Under the pieces are notes generated by a model, which worked only from the letters and a program-made list of their open reading frames with translations, searched no databases and had not been told where the DNA came from. A program made the position numbers and the translations under genes. This document shows positions 10,712 through 27,487 of a stretch of 64,000 nt of DNA, in pieces. The first letter of the stretch is position 1. Each line of letters starts with the position of its first letter. This DNA comes from Cycas panzhihuaensis (taxonomy: Eukaryota > Cycadophyta): positions 179,497,741 through 179,561,740 of the forward strand of contig CM041465.1 of the NCBI GenBank assembly GCA_023213395.1. Direction: 5' to 3'.

Positions 10712-13700
10712 TTCTCCTCCATAATGTTCATTATATGTAACTCCAAACTTATCTCTAAATTTATGGAACTTAACTTTCCTAAGTACCTTTGTGAAAATGT
10801 CTGTTGTCTGATATTTTATGCTATAATAAACTAACTCTATTTCTCTTGCTTAGACGAGTTCCTAAATGAAATAATGCTGCATCTTAATATGTTTAGTTCT
10901 TCCATGGAAAATTAGATTATGTGTCATTTAAATAGTGTTATGATTATCACACCAAATTTAGGTAGGACCATTCTGTTCCAACTAGAGATCATGAAGTAGT
11001 CAAGGTAGCCAAACTATTTTACATGTACCTAATACTACTACCTTATACTCTACTTTTACTATAGATAAGGAGATGGTATTTTGCTTTTTAGAAATCCATA
11101 CAATAGCTACTAAACCTAAACTGGAGGTGTATCTAGAAGTAGACTTTTTATTATCAATGTCACTTGCCCAATCAGAATCTATATATCCAATCAATCTAAA
11201 ATTTGGTAAAGTTTTGTAATATAGCCCATAGTCTGTCATGCCCTTTAGATACCATATAATACATTTAACCACTTGTCAATGTATGGATTTAACATCTTGC
11301 ATAAATTTTGATATAATACTAACTACATGCATGATATCAGGTTGTGTTGATATCAAATATATCAAGCTCCTAATGAACTATCTATATAATATAGGATCAA
11401 CTAATATATAATTGTCAAGTTTGGATAGTTTGATACCAACTTCTATTAGTATGGAAAAGCCTTATAATCACTTATATGGAACATTTAGAGTAAGTCTAAG
11501 GAATATTTCCTTTAGGAGATAAAGATACCATCATCATCTTGCCAAACTTTAGTCTTAGGAAGTAATGCATCAACCCCAAGTCTTCCATTTCAAACTCTCT
11601 ACACATGTCATCCTTGAAATTTTGAGAAAGGCAAGAGTCATTTCCTATATATACTAGGTCATCAACATAAATTCCCATAATTAATATGGAATCTCCTTCA
11701 ATTTTAATATATAGATTAGGATTTGATTGAGTTCTCTCAAATCCTTGATCTCTAAAATATTTATCTATCCTAAAGTACCATGCTCTAGATGCTTATTTTA
11801 AATCATAAAGTGCCTTTTTAAGTTTATACATATTATTCTCTTCCTCTCTAACATCAAAACCTTTTGGTTGTTGAACATGCATGTCCTCTTTGATATAGCT
11901 ATTAAGAAAGGCACTTTTAACATCTATTTAATAAACATCCCAGTCTTTTTGGGTAGCTAGACTTAACATCATATAAATAGTCTTCATCCAAGTAATAAGA
12001 GTAAACGTTTTACAATAATATATGCCTTCTCTTTGGGTATATCCTTTAGCAATAAGTCTAGCTTTATGTTCATCAATGGATCTATCAGATTTAAATTTGG
12101 TCTTATAGACCTATTTAGTTCTAATGGTTATTTTATTGGGAGGAAGATCAATAAGTTCTCATGTGTCATTTTTTATTATAGAATTGTATTTATCTTCCAT
12201 AGTTTGTCTCCATTCATTATAAGTATCTACCTCTTTAAAGGTATAAGGCTCATGGACTTCTATTATGTAACTCATAAGGGAAAAGTTAACTTAACCCGAG
12301 CAGGTAAATCTTCTATCAAAGTTATTGTCCAATATGTTATCTAAATCATGACTTCTTTGAACCTATTTGGGAAACCTTTGAGGTTGTGTGGAGGTTCCCT
12401 CACTACTTAGCCTTGATACACCAACATTTTACCTTGAATCCTATCTAGGTGGCACATATGTAGACCTAGGAGATAAGTTAAAGTTTATCATAACATTCTT
12501 GCCTTTGTCTTAGATATAATTTAAGTGATAGTAGTCATCCTCTTTGAACATAACATCTCTACTAACCATAACCTTTCTTTCTTTGGGATCATACAACTTA
12601 TATAATTTTGACATATCACTATACCCAATAAATATATACTTAATACTCTTGTCATCAAGTTTGGTCCCTTTTTGTTTTGGAACATGGGTATAGGCTAGAC
12701 ATCAAAAGATTATCAAGTGAAGAATACTAAGTTTATAACCAGTCCACACTTCTTCAGATGGTATCCACCTAAGGGTCTTGGTGGTATACTTATTCAGGAG
12801 ATAAATTACAGTGTGGACAACTTCTACCCAAAATTTATGTTCCAACTTCTTGTCTTTAAGCATGCACCTATCCATCTCAACTATGGTGTGATTTTTATGT
12901 TATGTAACCCTATTTTATTGTAGTGTATAAGGGTTGGTCTATAATAGGTATTAAATTCATTAGAAATGAACTCTCCTCCATTATCTAATCTTATGAACCT
13001 TTACTTTACCATAAAGGTTTTAAAGTCTATATAGCATTGAAATGCATCTGACTTAAATTTTAGAAAATAAACCCATTTTTTTCTTGTATAATAATCAATA
13101 AAGGTAAGGAAATACTTTGTACCTGTTAGTGATGGGACATCCATTGGACCATAAAGATCTATGTAAATTAAATAAAGTTGCTCTTTTGCTCTATTGCTTC
13201 CATTAGGAAAACTATCTCTATGTTGCTTCCCTAGGAGACAACTCTTACAAATATCCTTGTCAGCTTTAATTTGTAATAGTCCTTCAACCATATTCATTCT
13301 CTTTATAAGAGATAAGCTTCCATATATTAGGTGGCTAAATCTTTTGTTCCATATGTCGCTATCTAATTTGATTATTGTCTTCAATGTATAGTTGTCTAAA
13401 GGTGTTATAACTAACTTGAAAAATCTATCTTTAGTCAATTTTCCTTTTGCAATGATAACTTTGTTCTTCCTTTATCCTTGATAGTGCATTCACCGTTATC
13501 AAATATAACCTTATAGTCTCGTTCCATCATATATTCCATAAATAGGAGATTTTTCCTTAGAGTTGGAATATGGAGAATATCATCAAGGTATTCATTTTTA
13601 CCTAAATCTATTGTGATGTTAACTTTGCCCCTTTTAATAGATTCAAATGATGTATCATCACCAAACATGATTGAGCCTTTCCTAGTCCTATCAATAATTT

Positions 13701-14915
13701 AAAATGTTTCTTCTTTATGGGTTATATGTGTAGAGTAACTAGAGTCTATACACCAACAATCTTCTTTCTTTTCATAGGCAACAAATCTTAAGAAGAATAA
13801 ATGATCATTCTCTCTATGTTTAATAATTGCATTAGCACTGCCCCTTATAGGAAGCGCATTCTTAGCAAAGCACCTATCTTCAGTATGGCCATTTTTATGG
13901 CAAAATGTATAATGAATTAGATCCCTTCCTCTTTGATTAAGACTCCTACTTCTAGGGTTTCCTCTATCAATGGAGGGTGTCCTTCCCCTTTCCAAGTATG
14001 AGTCTTGATTATCTCTTTGTATATTGCTTGTATAATTAAAATTTAGCCTTTGAAAATTATTATGACCTTGATAATTTTGATAACATTAGCTTACTTCTTA
14101 ATGCCTTTCTTGACTTTGATATCTTTAGTGGCTTGGATATATTTAATTAGCTCCTTGATTCTTTTGATGGGGAGCTTGGTATCTTGGTTAATGCTCTTGG
14201 TATGTCTCTTATCTCTCCCCCTTGGGGATTGATTCCTTGATCTTGAACTTTCACCTTGAGAATTAGACTTGATCCTTTCCTTAGTTATAAAGGCATATTC
14301 TAAGGATTTATTTATGCTTTTCTTCTCTTTAACAGCCATTAATATGGCGCTCAATTGTTTAATTTTTAATATGCTTAGGTCCTTTAAGACTTCTATACTT
14401 GTTGTTACTATCTCAAACCTTTTGACTTCACTAACATACCTAAGTATCCTTTCAACAACTCTTTGTTCAGTAAGGGTCTCACTAAGGGATATAATTTTAT
14501 TCATAAGGTCTTGAACCTTTATTATGAATTCATTAATGGACTCATTGGGCATCATCCTCTAGTTTTCAAATTTGCTCCTCAGTGTTTAGAGCTTAAATGA
14601 GGCTACACTTTCATAAATAAGATGTAATATGTCTCATGCCTCTTTAGACTTTAATACATCAGTAACCCTTGGGAAGACGTGGTCTTTTAAGGCACAAAAA
14701 GTCAAGGCTAGAGATTTATTATCCTTCTTCACATACTCTTTAAATGCTTTATTTTCTACTTCAGTGACATTTTGACCAAGTTCTATATACCCTATCTTTA
14801 TAATATCTCATATATCTTTAGCAATGAGGATTGGTCTCATCCTCCTACTTTAATTTTAAAAATTTAATACATCAAACTCGGTAATAATCATGCTACCAAA
14901 ACTTGTAGCTATAAA
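10712..14915 (-). pseudogene. Copia gag-pol pseudogene (element 2)
   Basis: Minus strand. Gag runs from about 14915, with 'MMPNESINEF' and 'RVVERILRYVS' near 14555-14450, the UBN2-type capsid pattern. A CCHC region lies near 13900, followed by the protease start 'CWCIDSSYSTHIT' near 13730. The integrase zinc finger and core span about 13438-13001: 'CKSCLLGKQ' is kept, but the first histidine of the HHCC finger reads as asparagine, and 'IDLYGPM' follows. RT has the intact catalytic 'YVDDL' at about 11670. RNase H spans about 11272-10740 ('GYIDSDWASD', 'KKSTS'). The order is Copia. In-frame stops and frameshifts separate all these blocks. Confidence 0.88.
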
Positions 14916-17334
14916 TTTTCAAATTAAACTCTATTCAAATGTTTTTCCAAGCTATAGTTTTGAAGTAATGTGTCATATTACCTAAAAGGTTATTAGGCTC
15001 TAAGTTTGTGGGCCTTTAAGGAAGCCTTTGGTTACTATTTTATCTGGTGGTGACTACCCACAAGTGGTAAATCAAGGACCCAATATATTGGTACATGAGT
15101 GTTAGGCTCTATATACCTTAGTATGCAAGCTACTAAGAAGGTATAAGACCCCCCTAACTTATTGATCCACCTGTGCCAGACTTATACGTAGTGACAGATT
15201 TAGCAGTTATATCTTTTCAAACCGAGGCACTCATCCTTTGAGTCTAGCCTAGTCTCTAAACTCTAAAAAGATAGGGTACTCCACCTCAACCTGCCACATA
15301 TTACATCTAATAGGCAATGACATTCCTCATCCAATATAACTAGGCTAAGGGCATGTGCGGGGTGGTAACTTTAGGGATCTTAATTGTTCCCCTTGCAAGG
15401 TTGGAAAAAGGGTGTTCTTTCAGAAAATTATCTCTTTAATCTGAAAATTGATTTTAGAAGTGGTCTTATTTAACAAATAAGGTTCCTTTTTAATGGAAAA
15501 TGAAAGAAACTTAAAAACTAAAATGAAATAAGCCTTTTTAAATGAAATAAATATGAGATAAATAAGTCTTCTAAATGATACAAATAATCTGTAAAATGAT
15601 ATGAAATGAGAAAGAAATAAAAGAGCCTTTAAATAAACTTTAAAATGTAATAAAATACACTATATGTGAGCTTTGAAGTGCAATAAAAGAGCCTTAAATA
15701 AACTTTAAAATAATCTTTAATAATAAAATAAAATGACCTATAAATGAGCTAAACGATATTAATATAAGCTTTAAAATGAAATTGAATAAGCTTAAAATAA
15801 AGTAAAGTAAATAAAAGGCTTAAAATAAAATGAATTAAGGGTTAGAAATCTCTTTATTTGTAACATGATATCCAAATATTGTCTTTTTCTTCAAGTGGTA
15901 AATCTTCAAAATATTCAACCAAAAATATATATGTAAGCCTTAAAAACCAAGGTGAAATCTACCAAAAATAGATTAATATTTCAATATGGTACAAAAATGC
16001 TTGAATAAAGTTAATAAATAATTCAAAATTAATGAAATAATATCAAACTAAGATAAAATGGAATGGCTAAATTTAGTAGTCCAAAACACCTATAAAATAA
16101 CTTTAGATCAATATGAAACTAGCTTCATTACTTAGACCACAGAGTCAACTTTCCAATGGATTCAATAGTTCAAAAGACAGACTCCTAGATCAAAAGATAT
16201 AAGTAAAATAGTGAAGCTTACTTGTTATGGTAAAAAACTGAAGAGGGGTCTTAAGCCCTTTTTACCAAATCCCTTAGTCATCTAGATAGTGTATATGACC
16301 AGTCATTGGCCTACAAAGCGGCCTAGCAGACTCCAAAATTTATAAAAGGTAATTGAATCTCTTATAATCCAAAATTATTAGAAATAACATATAAGATTTT
16401 GAAATATACCTTTAAAAACAAAGAGGAGAGGTTATATGACGCCTCAATATTTGAGATCAAAGGGGGCTAAACCCCAAATTATATCAAAACTAATTGAATT
16501 TTTTAAAACCTTATAAAAAATAAATCATAAAATTAAAAATTCCACATAGACATGAGTCCATGGGTCTATGCATAGAGGAGGGGGAATAAATTGATAAAAC
16601 TCAATTTACATGCTTCAAAAAACTTCCAAGATCAATAAAATATAATTGTAGCATGCTCACAGATCATAGATAGAGAAAGAAACTTAGGGAATATGGATTG
16701 AAAGGTGGATTTTTAGCTTGTAAAGGCTGTGGAGGATGCATGATGATGTGGAAGTTGTACAACCAAAATAGAGATAAAAAACACCTAAAAAATATCTTAA
16801 GGAGAGACTAGTAGGCTTGTGACCTAGCTCTAGAGACATTTAGAGAGAAATAGAGGTAGAATGAGTGATTTTTAAGCTTGTGGGATGGGGTTTCAGTAGG
16901 TAGTAGGAGAGGGCTAGCTTTTGGGAGTTATATCTCACTGTAGGAGTGATTGTTTATTTTCAAACTATCTATTCTGGTGTAAATAGGACTCAAAGAGGAT
17001 TCTAACAAGTAGTCACTTGAAGTAGTTTTGATCAATGATGAAAGTGCACCAGCCTATAGAAGATCAAGTATATAATAACCTTTAAAAAATAATTAAAAAC
17101 TTATAAAGTATTAAATAAAACTTTAATAAAATTACTCTAAATAAATGTTGGGCTAAATATACCAATCTAAAAAAATACTAGTTATATGGAGCATACGAAG
17201 TAAAATAAGTCAAACAATCAATAAAACTATAAATAAAACTTTAGAAAATAAGTAAGTAATTCATATACTAGCTTATTGTGCATCATTTTGAAACAAATCA
17301 GAGCTCTGAAATTGAATGCAATTGAGACCAAGGT
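14916..17334 (-). other. Long 5' leader of Copia element 2, conserved in element 3
   Basis: 2.4 kb between the primer-binding site and gag, without a recognisable ORF. The part at about 15000-15480 matches the leader of Copia element 3 at about 25620-26080 closely. Shared blocks include 'aagtggtaaatcaaggaccc', 'aacttattgatccacct', 'gacttat..gtagtgacaga' and 'ttccccttgcaag'. The rest is AT-rich and shows weaker similarity. The leader is far longer than the usual Copia leader of roughly a hundred bases. Confidence 0.7.
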
Positions 17335-17346
17335 GCTCTGATACTA
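17335..17346 (-). other. Primer-binding site of Copia element 2
   Basis: On the minus strand TAGTATCAGAGC, two bases from the 5' LTR. It resembles the initiator tRNA-Met site TGGTATCAGAGC with one G-to-A change. Confidence 0.8.
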
Positions 17347-17348
17347 AA

Positions 17349-19956
<2,608 letters not shown>

Positions 19957-20557
19957 TTACCCAATATGTATAAATAATTCCATGATATATGGGTAATTGA
20001 TGACATTATTTTATCTATATTATATTAGAGTATTGGGCATATTCTAGACAGTATTGCATGCATGTCTAGGCATTTCATAACAATAACACTTAGAGTGAAG
20101 AAAAATGCTAGGAAACCCACCTGGTAGATCATAACCATGAGTTCTACATAACATTTATTCTAATAGGTGCTTGTGTCTCTTAAGATTACTTCAGATCGTA
20201 TCATATTTTTTGTAATATGGCTAATCGGCTTAGTTCTCAAATGTCCTCTTAATTATTATACAGTTGCCAAATAACTATCTTGCATGTTCTTCTTTATAAA
20301 AATAAACAATGATTCTTGGTTCCAATGTCCCATTATCATGTTTAGTATAGAGTGTTTAAACCTTGGATGTTTTCTAAAATTATTGTCTTAGAACTTGAAT
20401 AAGTGTTTTATATATTCATAGAGCTAGGCTACCTTGATTCAAAATTAAAGCCACTTTACTAACCCTTTAGGGAATAGAGTTAGGAAAGTTATGTTAAATA
20501 GTCCTTCAATTTTATACTCATTTATTGGTACATGTTCTAGATTAGACTAGTGAATGA
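19957..20557 (-). pseudogene. Helitron Rep/helicase protein remnant, part 2
   Basis: Minus strand. Reading from 20557 downward gives 'PINEYKIEGLFNITFLTLFP', then 'HPRFKHSILNMIMGHWNQ', 'FIKKNMQDSY', 'LRDTSTY', 'NKCYVELMVMIYQ' and 'FFTLSVIVMKCLDMHAI'. This succession is the Helitron-like N-terminal region of plant Helitron transposases (family pattern PINEY..EGLF...LFP, NKCR.EL, FFTLS). Several stops interrupt it. It continues directly from the part at 27868-28510 once Copia element 3 is taken out. The downstream Rep and helicase domains are missing, cut off at Copia element 2. Confidence 0.8.
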
Positions 20558-20934
20558 TATTAAATTAAGCAATAGGATCTAAATCAATATGCATTCATAC
20601 AAAATATATTAGAAACACATATTAAATATTAAATAAGAGAGAAAATATGTAATAAAAATGTGCTACTGATAAATTGGTTACATTGTGCATCTCTATTTTG
20701 GTAAAGCTTCTGCATGTAATAATCTCCAATATATAAATGAATAGAGTGGTGCTTAATTTATAAGTATACAATACCCAAATACAAAGATATCATTGTCTAA
20801 TGTGTAGAAAAAGGAGATGAACTCAACTAAACTTTACATTATAATTAAATTTATAGGAGGTCACACCTTAGGTTACATAAATACAAATATATATAAAGTA
20901 CAAAGTAATAAAGTGGTCGTTAGATGTTTTAACA
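20558..20934 (-). repeat. 3' LTR of Copia element 3
   Basis: 377 bp. On the minus strand it starts TGTTAAAACATCTA after the polypurine tract CATTAAGGAAGGG (rc of 20935-20947). Long blocks shared with 27488-27867 include 'ttacattgtgcatct', 'taattaaatttata' and 'cacaccttaggttacataaa'. Confidence 0.9.
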
Positions 20935-23900
20935 CCCTTCCTTAATGATAACTTTATTACATTTGATGATGAGGTCATGACAAAACCATTCAAACTTTGG
21001 TTTACCAAGTTCTTTAGTAAAAGATATATGAACTTGGTCCTTAATTGGCCAGTATACAAGGTATACTTATCTATTTTAAATATACTTGCAAATAAAGTAA
21101 TGTTAGACCTCTCTGTGCTTAGTTCTAGAATAGAAAATATGATTCTTTTTCATCGTCAACATACTTTGGCTATCATAATAGAGAATGATAGTTGAAGTCT
21201 ATTGAAGTCTAAGCTTGGTAAAAATCCTTCTAAGCTAAATCAACTATGTAATGACATGAACAACTACTTTGTATTCCACTTTAGTGGATGAGAGAGCAAC
21301 ATTAGACTACTTCTTATAGCTCTAGGGGATTACAGTTAAATCCATGTTAAAATAGTACCCTGATGTTGAATGGCATATGTCTTGGCAACTTGCCCAATCA
21401 ACATCTAAGTAACCTTTTAGTATAGGAAATTTAGTTTGGTTGTAGTCAAGTCTAAATTGATGTATGCCATGGATGTACTTAAGGATTCTGGTGGCAATCT
21501 TCTAATGGGATGCTTTATGCTTCAACATGTACCTAGAGAAAATCCCAATTACATAAGAAATGTTAGAGCGAGTGTGTGTGAGGTAGATGAGGCTCCCAAA
21601 TAACTATCAGTATAAAGTGGGATCAAATGGCTTGCCTTATTCATCTAGGTTTAGCTTGATTCCTATTTCTATTAGAATTATAATTGGTTTACAATATATC
21701 ATTCTGAACCATTGGAAGAGTCCATTGACGTACTTTGATTGTGATAGGAATATGTGTCTTAGTTCCTACCATACTTCAATGCTAAGGAAATAATGTTGCA
21801 ACCCAAGATCTGTCATTTTAAAGTTGTCTTTCAATTTAGATTATAACCAAGTTATGATTTCATTATCATTACTCGTGATTATTAATTCATCTATATAGAG
21901 AATAATGATAGTGATCAAATTTCCTCTAATCTAAATATATAAATCTAAATCAAAAGGTAAACGATAGAATCTATGATGTGTAAGAAAAATAATAATTTTT
22001 GTATACCAGGCACATGGTACCTACTTTAGTTTATATAAGGATTTCTTAAACTTGTAGACTAAGTGTTCTTTACCAAGAATGACATAGCTAAGAGGTTGCT
22101 TTAAGAAAACCTATTTTGTGATCTCTCCATTAAGGAAAGCACTCTTCACATCCATTTGGTATATGGGCCAGTTGAATTAAGCCACGAGAGACATTATCAA
22201 ATAGAATATAGTCATTTTAGCTATCAGTGCAAAGGTCTTATTATAGTTTATACCCTCTTGTTATTTAAAACCTCTTATGACTAAAGGAGCTTTATGATGG
22301 TTGATGATTCCATCTATATAGAACTTATTTTTATAGGGCCATCGACAATTAAATTTTTTTTTCTAGGTGGTAGTTCTATTAGCTCCGAAGTTTCATTTTT
22401 TAAGATGGAATTCATCTCTTCATCCATTACTACTGTCTACATTTGGTCTTTAACTACCTCTTCAAACATGAAAATCTTAATGGTTTCTAAGAGACATTCA
22501 ACTATGATAAAGTTAGTGGACTGTCTCATTTTTTATCATCTTTTGGCAACCATGGGAGGAGGAAGAGAATCTATTGGTAATTATTGAACCTACTTAGAAG
22601 GTAGTTGAAAACTAGTGGCTTACACCTAAAGGTCATCAACTGAAATAGGTGGCATCGATGTGTTAGCATTTATTGTAGATGTTGAGGCTACTAGAGTTGA
22701 GGATGAACTTGGTGTATAGGAGGATGTGGGTGGTAGTGGCTCCAGAATTGGTATGGGAGGTACTTTAGGTGAACTAACATTATTTTCTATTATAAACTAG
22801 AATTTGTGAAGAATCTAGATTCTAAGTATTTTTAATAAATATTACATCCCCAGTAGTGTAGACTTAGTTTCCAATAGTGTCATAGACTTTATAAGCTTTG
22901 TATCTAGGTACATAATCAAAGAAAATACACTTGAGACTTTTATCATCCAACTTCTTCCTGTTCTCCTTGAGAATGAATTTATAGGTTATGCATCCAAATA
23001 TGTTAAGTGAGAAACCATTGGTTTGATTCCTAACAAAGCCTCCTTATAGGTGATATCTCTAACTGTTATTGTGGCACTTCTATTGGTCAGATATATAATA
23101 ATTGATATGGATTTAGCCCAAAACTTAAAAGTAAGATTGGTAGCACTCAACATAGTTTTTGTTTGATTCACCATTATTTGATCTATCGTTTCTACTACAC
23201 AATTTTTTTGAGGCATATAAGGTATTGAGAATTGGTGTTGGATGCTATGTTGTTTGTAAAAATCGATAAATTGGTTTGATATATACTCCTCTCCATTATC
23301 AGATCTCAGGATCTTAATATTCATGCCACTTTCATTCTCTACCTTGGCCTTGAATTCTTTGAATTTATCAAGGGCTTAGTGCTTATTCTTTAAGAAGTAG
23401 ACCCATACTTTTCTAGAATAGTCATCTATAAATGTCATGAAAAATAGCCTTCCATTGAGAGAAGGAAATAACATGGGCCTACAAATATCTGATTGGAGCA
23501 ATACTAATGGTTTTAAGGCTCTCCATGCATTCTTAGATGAGATTTTTTCTTTATATTAGTTTTTTTACTAAGTAGGCCTGACAAATACATCCATTTCTCC
23601 TAATGAATGGAAGTCCATATACTATATGAAGCCTAGACATGAGATTTAAGCTCCACATATTCAGATGACCAAGGTGTTGATATCATAATTGGTCTTTAGT
23701 GATGTTTAAGGTAGGTTTTTCTTTAGAATTAGAGTATTCACCTTATTCTTGGACAAGAGGTGGGTCTTCACCTATGATTACTTTTCCCTTGTCAAGTTGA
23801 TTATTATGTGTCATTGAACAAGATTCTTGTGGTGGACTAGTGGCAAGAGAAACTCCATCAATCTTAGATAAGCCATTATCTTCATGTCCTATTATAATAA

Positions 23901-25524
23901 GTTATCTAGTAGCATGATTAATGATAGTACAAATACGTTTACTGAATAGGACATTTGCTTATCAATTTAAGTGATGAAGAGCAAGTTTATCTTCATAACT
24001 AGGACTAAGATCATATTATTGATGTATTATCAGATTTTAGAATCCTTTAATACAATAAGAGCCCTTCCAATTTGGGTCACATCATAGATGAGGTTGTATG
24101 CAAATATGACTATTTAAATGTTGATTAGATAGGTCTCCTATAAGATGTCTTCAGTATCGGTCATATGACATGTGGCACCTGAATCTAATAACTAAGAATT
24201 ATCATCGTGTTAGGATGATAAAGTTGCAAAGAACAAATTTTAGAAGGAGTCTTGAGTGCCTGCCATATTACCTCCTTATTGAGAGTTTTAGTTATTACTT
24301 AAATTTCTTGGTTGGAACTGCTACTTGCTTGGTTAGCATTGGTTTTGATTTTGTCTATGATTCCAATTCTATTGGAACAATTAGTGTGGTTATTGATAAG
24401 ATTACCCCTTGTGGAAAACTAGGGCCTTCTTGTTAAATATTGGGGCCTTCTTGTTGATATTATGGGATTCCTTATTGAAAGGATATGCCCTCTAGTTGAA
24501 AACTGGGTCCACCTTATTGGAAGCTAGGTCCATATTTTGGCCCATAAAATTATCCCCCTTGATTCTGATACATCTAAAAATCAACTTATCTTCTCCTATA
24601 GTCAATAGCTAGATGTCCATTCTTCCCACAATACATGCAGATAATATTTTATAGATATTACTAATTCCTTAGTTGTTGAGGTTGTTGTGGTTAATATGGT
24701 TATTGAGGTTATTGAGCCTATTGTGATGAAGTGCCAACCTATTAAGATTATTTTTACTAATGTGTTGGCCACTAATATTGTTGTCATGAGATGTTGATGG
24801 AGTCAAATTATTACTTAAGGGTTTATTGATGACATGGTTTCTTACTTGGATGTTACACTGGTTTGTTCCTTTCTAAATTCTTGGCTACAAATGTAGGCAC
24901 AAAGTCAGAGATAGATGCCACTCCTTGGTGATTAAGGATATTCTCCTCCCTAAGTAAAAGTCCTTCAAAAGTAATGAAGTTCATTTTAGTATAGTTATTA
25001 TAAAGTTTAGATACAAAGCTATTATATTCTACAGGAAGGATATTAAGAATGCTAGATACTAGGTCATGATCTAAAGGAGGTTCACCAAGGATTATGAGTT
25101 GGTCTCTTATTATTTTAACCTCAGTTAAGTGGGTAGTGATTGTTCTAGCAAAATATATTTTAAATAAGTGTGTCTTTAAGGTTAAGTATCCTGACTCATT
25201 TTTCCTCTCATAAAGGGAGCATACGATGCTCCAAGTTTTATAAGAGGATTGGGTAATTTCTTTATTTTGATTTACTTTATCTTCTATAGTCAAGTGAAGA
25301 AATGATAAGGCTATATTATCCTTAGCTTTGAAGTTAGTTAAGGCAATGGCATCAGGTAGGATTTTAATTGTAGGATCATTTGGATCCTTGGTAGGTATAG
25401 GTAGGGGTATGTCTCCATTAACATAAGCCTAATAGTTATTCAAAATGAGAAGATTTTTAACTTGTTTCTTCCAAGTTAAAAAATTATTTATACTATTAAG
25501 TTTGATGGTATTGGATAGGAACAT
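20935..25524 (-). pseudogene. Copia gag-pol pseudogene (element 3)
   Basis: Minus strand, from the ATG at 25524 (MFLSNTIKLNSINNFLTWKK...), a Copia gag opening. Gag continues to about 24850 ('HLTEVKIIRDQL', 'ILNILPVEYNSFVS'), the UBN2-type pattern. An integrase core piece at 23324-22986 reads 'ILRSDNGEEYIS' and 'QHQFSIPYMPQKN', with the second catalytic Asp and the following Glu (VVET) visible. RT lies around 22.2-21.8 kb and RNase H around 21.5-21.2 kb, both heavily interrupted. The frame is broken by stops throughout, so it is dead. Confidence 0.87.
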
Positions 25525-27475
25525 TTAGGTTACCATTTGAGTGATTTTAAGTGCTTTTAGTGTCCTTTTATATGTCCTATTTACTTAGGGAGCTGCTAAG
25601 TTAGAATTCTAAGTTTAATAGTCTCAAGAAAGCCCATGGTTAGTATCTTGTTTAGTGGCACCTACCTATAAGTGGTAAATCAAGGACCCTATATACTAGT
25701 ATGTAAGCTCAAAGATCTATATACCTTAATATGTGGGCTACTAAAAAGGTCAAAGACCCCCTTAACTTATTGATCCACCTATGCTAGACTTATGCCTAGT
25801 GACAGATCTAATTGAAAACTACTAACTAAGACACCCATCTACTCCGGGCTTAGCTTAGTCTTTAAATACCAAGGTAGTGTTCACACCTCAGCTTAATACT
25901 TATTACACCTTATAACTAATGGTCTCCTCTAAAATCCACAGAATTTAAGAAGACCCAAAGACATGTGTGGAGTGATAATTTTAGGGGTCCTAACCATTCC
26001 CCTTGCAAGTCTAAAAAAGGTTTTCTTAAGAATTAAAGATTATATTTCTTAGTTTTAAGTCAAAATTGATTTTAAGATGTGGTTCTATTTACATACAATG
26101 TTCCTTTTATGAATAATGAAAGTAAGGAAAGTAAGAAAAACAACTTAAAGGAAGAAAGATAGGGTTAGGGAGCTTTTTTTGATGGATTTTATATAACCTC
26201 CTTCACCCAAGAGGACACCTACAATAATAAAGTGCAATCACTTGTTAGCCTAAAAAATAGAGTATAACAACCTATTAAATGATGAAAATAGTATTTAACT
26301 ATTGAAACCAAGTATTAATGAAGCTCAAATAAGAGTGTCAAATTTATCTATAAATAACCCCTTCAAAAAATGCTCAAATTTTGGTGAAACTACCTCTAAA
26401 TTGTAACCCTCTGAATCAACTTTCCAATGGTTTAGATAATTCTTAAATCTGACTTTTTGTTGAAAAGTTATGGTCAAAATATTGACAGGTACTCATTAAA
26501 GGCAATAAACAAGGCGGTGGTTAGCTTAAGCCCCCTTTACAAATAGGCCCTTGGCCTCAACGGATTACCATATGACCACCTACTAGTCTATAAGGGGGCT
26601 ATCAGATCTAAAAGCTCTATTAAATATGAAATATAATTTTTGAATAATAAAAAATAATTGAAAGGATCTTAATAATATTAAAATTTGCCCATTTTTTAAA
26701 TCAGATCACAGTCACGTGGGCTTCACATGGGATTGCCTGCTAGCATTAAGCACCCCCATAGATCTTAAAATGCATTCTAATATGATTAAATGTAATTTAA
26801 ACTTTAGAGAAATTAAAAATTTAAAGCAAATATATTTCTGCAATTGTGTATAAACTTGAGCAAACTATGGCAAAATAAATTAGAAATTGCTCAATTTCAT
26901 CGAGTTGCTTACACATCAATCTACTCCCATATCATAAAAAGGACGTCTAAGGAGGGAGGGGAGTAATTTATACTACTGAGGGGACTCTTATAAGGTTATA
27001 TAATACTCCACATAGTCGACAAAAGGTGCATGACAGTCAACAATAGCTAGGGTTTAAAAATCTTGATGAAATTACTTCATATGATGAGATGTGTGTTAAT
27101 AATGCTCTCTAAATGGATGCACAGTTGTCTGGCTCTCATTTGCGAAGATCGAAAGATCAAATAGTCATAATAAGCAGTGCTAATGGATTGACTAAGCTGG
27201 TAAGTTAAAAATAGTGTGTCATTTCTCTCAAACAGTCAATGAAACTTTGAGAGCGGTATCAAATTTGAGATTGGAGACTGTTGAGGGACAAGAGGATAGT
27301 ACTTAGGGACTCATTTTTTTCATGAACGCTTCTTCCAGATCATTAGATAAACAAAAAAACACTGAAACTGAGTGAAAACTGAGGAAATAGGGGTCAACGA
27401 TGTATCATTATTTACAAATGGGCCACTATTTTATACCACAACTCATAAAATATTAAACAAAATGCATACAACCTA
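25525..27475 (-). other. Long 5' leader of Copia element 3
   Basis: About 1.95 kb between primer-binding site and gag without a recognisable protein. The gag-proximal part (25620-26080) is strongly similar to the leader of element 2 at 15000-15480, although the LTRs of the two elements differ. This suggests the leader is an inherited, possibly functional, part of this Copia group. Confidence 0.65.
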
Positions 27476-27487
27476 GCTTTGATACCA
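27476..27487 (-). other. Primer-binding site of Copia element 3
   Basis: On the minus strand TGGTATCAAAGC, touching the 5' LTR. It is the initiator tRNA-Met type with one transition. Confidence 0.85.
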